Source of the DNA: Moorena sp. SIOASIH
Lineage (GTDB): Bacteria; Cyanobacteriota; Cyanobacteriia; Cyanobacteriales; Coleofasciculaceae
Direction of reading: 5' to 3'
Assembly (NCBI RefSeq): GCF_010671925.1
Contig: NZ_JAAHIH010000005.1
Coordinates: 248,001-312,000, forward strand
Length of the DNA: 64,000 bases
The translations under genes were made by a program, and so were the position numbers. Below, one piece after another: positions 63,150-64,000 of the stretch (positions are counted from its first letter, which is position 1; each line of letters begins with the position of its first letter). The notes beneath the pieces are model-generated. The model was not told the origin of the DNA and did not search any database. It saw nothing but the letters and a program-made list of their open reading frames with translations.

Positions 63150-64000
63150 ATGAATCAAACTATTCAGCGATGCTATTTACTCGGCCATCTTTTAGTCTCT
63201 AGTGTCCTCATCCCCAACATCGCCACTGCCCAAATCAGCAGTGATGGCACCTTATCCACTACGGTGACTAGTGATGATGGGGTGAATTTCTTGATTGAAT
63301 CTGGGGTCAGGGCTTCAGATCATCTATTTCATAGCTTCTCGGAATTTTCTGTACCCAGCAACGGGTCAGCCTTTTTTAACAATGCTGCTGATATTGTGAA
63401 TATATTTAGCCGTGTCACCGGAGGGAATATTTCTAATATTGACGGCTTGATTCGCGCTAATGGTAACGCTAATTTATTTCTGATTAATCCAGCTGGGATT
63501 ATCTTTGGGCAAAATGCTTCCTTGAATATAGGAGGTTCATTTTTCGCCACTACTGCCGAGAGTGTAGTATTTGGAAATGGGATTGAATTTAGTGCCACTG
63601 AACCAAACCAAGCGCCGTTACTAACCATTAATATTACTCCTGGTTTACAGATGGGAACAAATCCGGGAAATATTACAGTAACTGGTCCAGGAGAAACCCT
63701 CAATGGCAGTATTTTCGCATCTTTTGATCGCAGTAATATTAGCTCCCAATTACAGGTTCAACCGGGCAATACTTTAGCCTTGGTAGGAGGAGACATTAGC
63801 CTCAGGGGTGGTTTGCTCTCGGCAGAAGGAGGACAAATCGAAATGGCAGCAGTAGGAAGCAATAATTCTAGTGCGATGGTGCAATTAACACCGGTAGGAT
63901 CCGGCTGGGATCTGGACTTGAGTCAACTCTCAAACTTAGGGGACATTCAACTGACCGAAAGCGCCCTCCTTGATACCAGTGGCGACACCGCTGGCTCGAT
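63150..64000 (+). CDS. Haemagglutinin-type exoprotein, copy 3 (cut by window end)
   Basis: The first 283 codons of a third paralogue. The signal peptide, TPS domain and the 90-bp leader match copies 1 and 2. Beyond the TPS domain it follows copy 1 rather than copy 2 (GSIFASFDRSNISSQLQVQP, LRGGLLSAEGGQIEMAAV). The gene continues beyond base 64000. Together these form an array of at least three. Confidence 0.85.
   Translation, partial: MNQTIQRCYLLGHLLVSSVLIPNIATAQISSDGTLSTTVTSDDGVNFLIESGVRASDHLFHSFSEFSVPSNGSAFFNNAADIVNIFSRVTGGNISNIDGLIRANGNANLFLINPAGIIFGQNASLNIGGSFFATTAESVVFGNGIEFSATEPNQAPLLTINITPGLQMGTNPGNITVTGPGETLNGSIFASFDRSNISSQLQVQPGNTLALVGGDISLRGGLLSAEGGQIEMAAVGSNNSSAMVQLTPVGSGWDLDLSQLSNLGDIQLTESALLDTSGDTAGS

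Overview
The window is a stretch of cyanobacterial chromosome, probably from a filamentous, repeat-rich lineage such as Moorena or its relatives (the genus is inference). Supporting signs are frequent GCGATCGC (HIP1-type) octamers, an NTRC-type thioredoxin reductase fused to thioredoxin, Ycf37-like, Ycf55/DUF3685 and FdC2-like proteins, cyanobacterial haemagglutinin-type exoproteins, and hundreds of heptanucleotide tandem repeats (STRR sequences) filling almost every intergenic gap.

Layout. 1-5.6 kb: a P-loop ATPase followed by a 1308-residue TPR/STAND-NTPase/WD40 protein, a pair resembling bacterial conflict systems. 5.7-10.4 kb: four nearly identical Rpn-family nucleases in tandem on the minus strand, separated by heptad arrays and differing almost only in a C-terminal Gln-Gly repeat. 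10.6-17.5 kb: housekeeping genes (acetoacetate decarboxylase fold protein, Ycf37-like TPR protein overlapping a periplasmic binding protein, L35-L20, a receiver-histidine kinase, TrmB, a metallophosphoesterase). 17.5-22 kb: a FecR-domain protein with about 300 residues of Pro-Glu repeat and a probable outer-membrane barrel. 22-27 kb: NTRC, a DppC-type permease, a ROK kinase, Uma2 and a four-helix-bundle protein. 27-37 kb: a promoter-equipped 70-residue ORF, a TPR-CHAT protease with an unknown partner, a fifth Rpn, and a translationally coupled unknown/pentapeptide-cNMP pair. 37-49.7 kb: Nif11-like protein, inositol monophosphatase, nuclease, ferredoxin, tRNA-Ser(GGA), beta-carbonic anhydrase, DUF29, SbcC, pseudo-receiver DUF3685 protein, and a Gln-repeat-tailed protein. 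50-54 kb: a TnpB (IS200/IS605-type) element, FabD, and a solo relic of a second TnpB right end. 54-64 kb: vWA lipoprotein, Upp, and three tandem haemagglutinin-type exoprotein genes, the last cut by the window edge.

The most unusual signal is repeat biology. Heptad arrays abut or run into stop codons, supply the last residues of several proteins, and lie inside small elements with terminal inverted repeats. Two such 127-128 bp elements sit in heptad arrays flanked by 8-bp direct repeats. The best candidates for an undescribed system are the four-copy variable-tail Rpn array beside the STAND pair, the CHAT operon with its unknown partner, and the repeat-carrying mini-elements. No CRISPR array was seen, and tRNA-Ser is the only structural RNA gene recognised besides the candidate omega-RNA.
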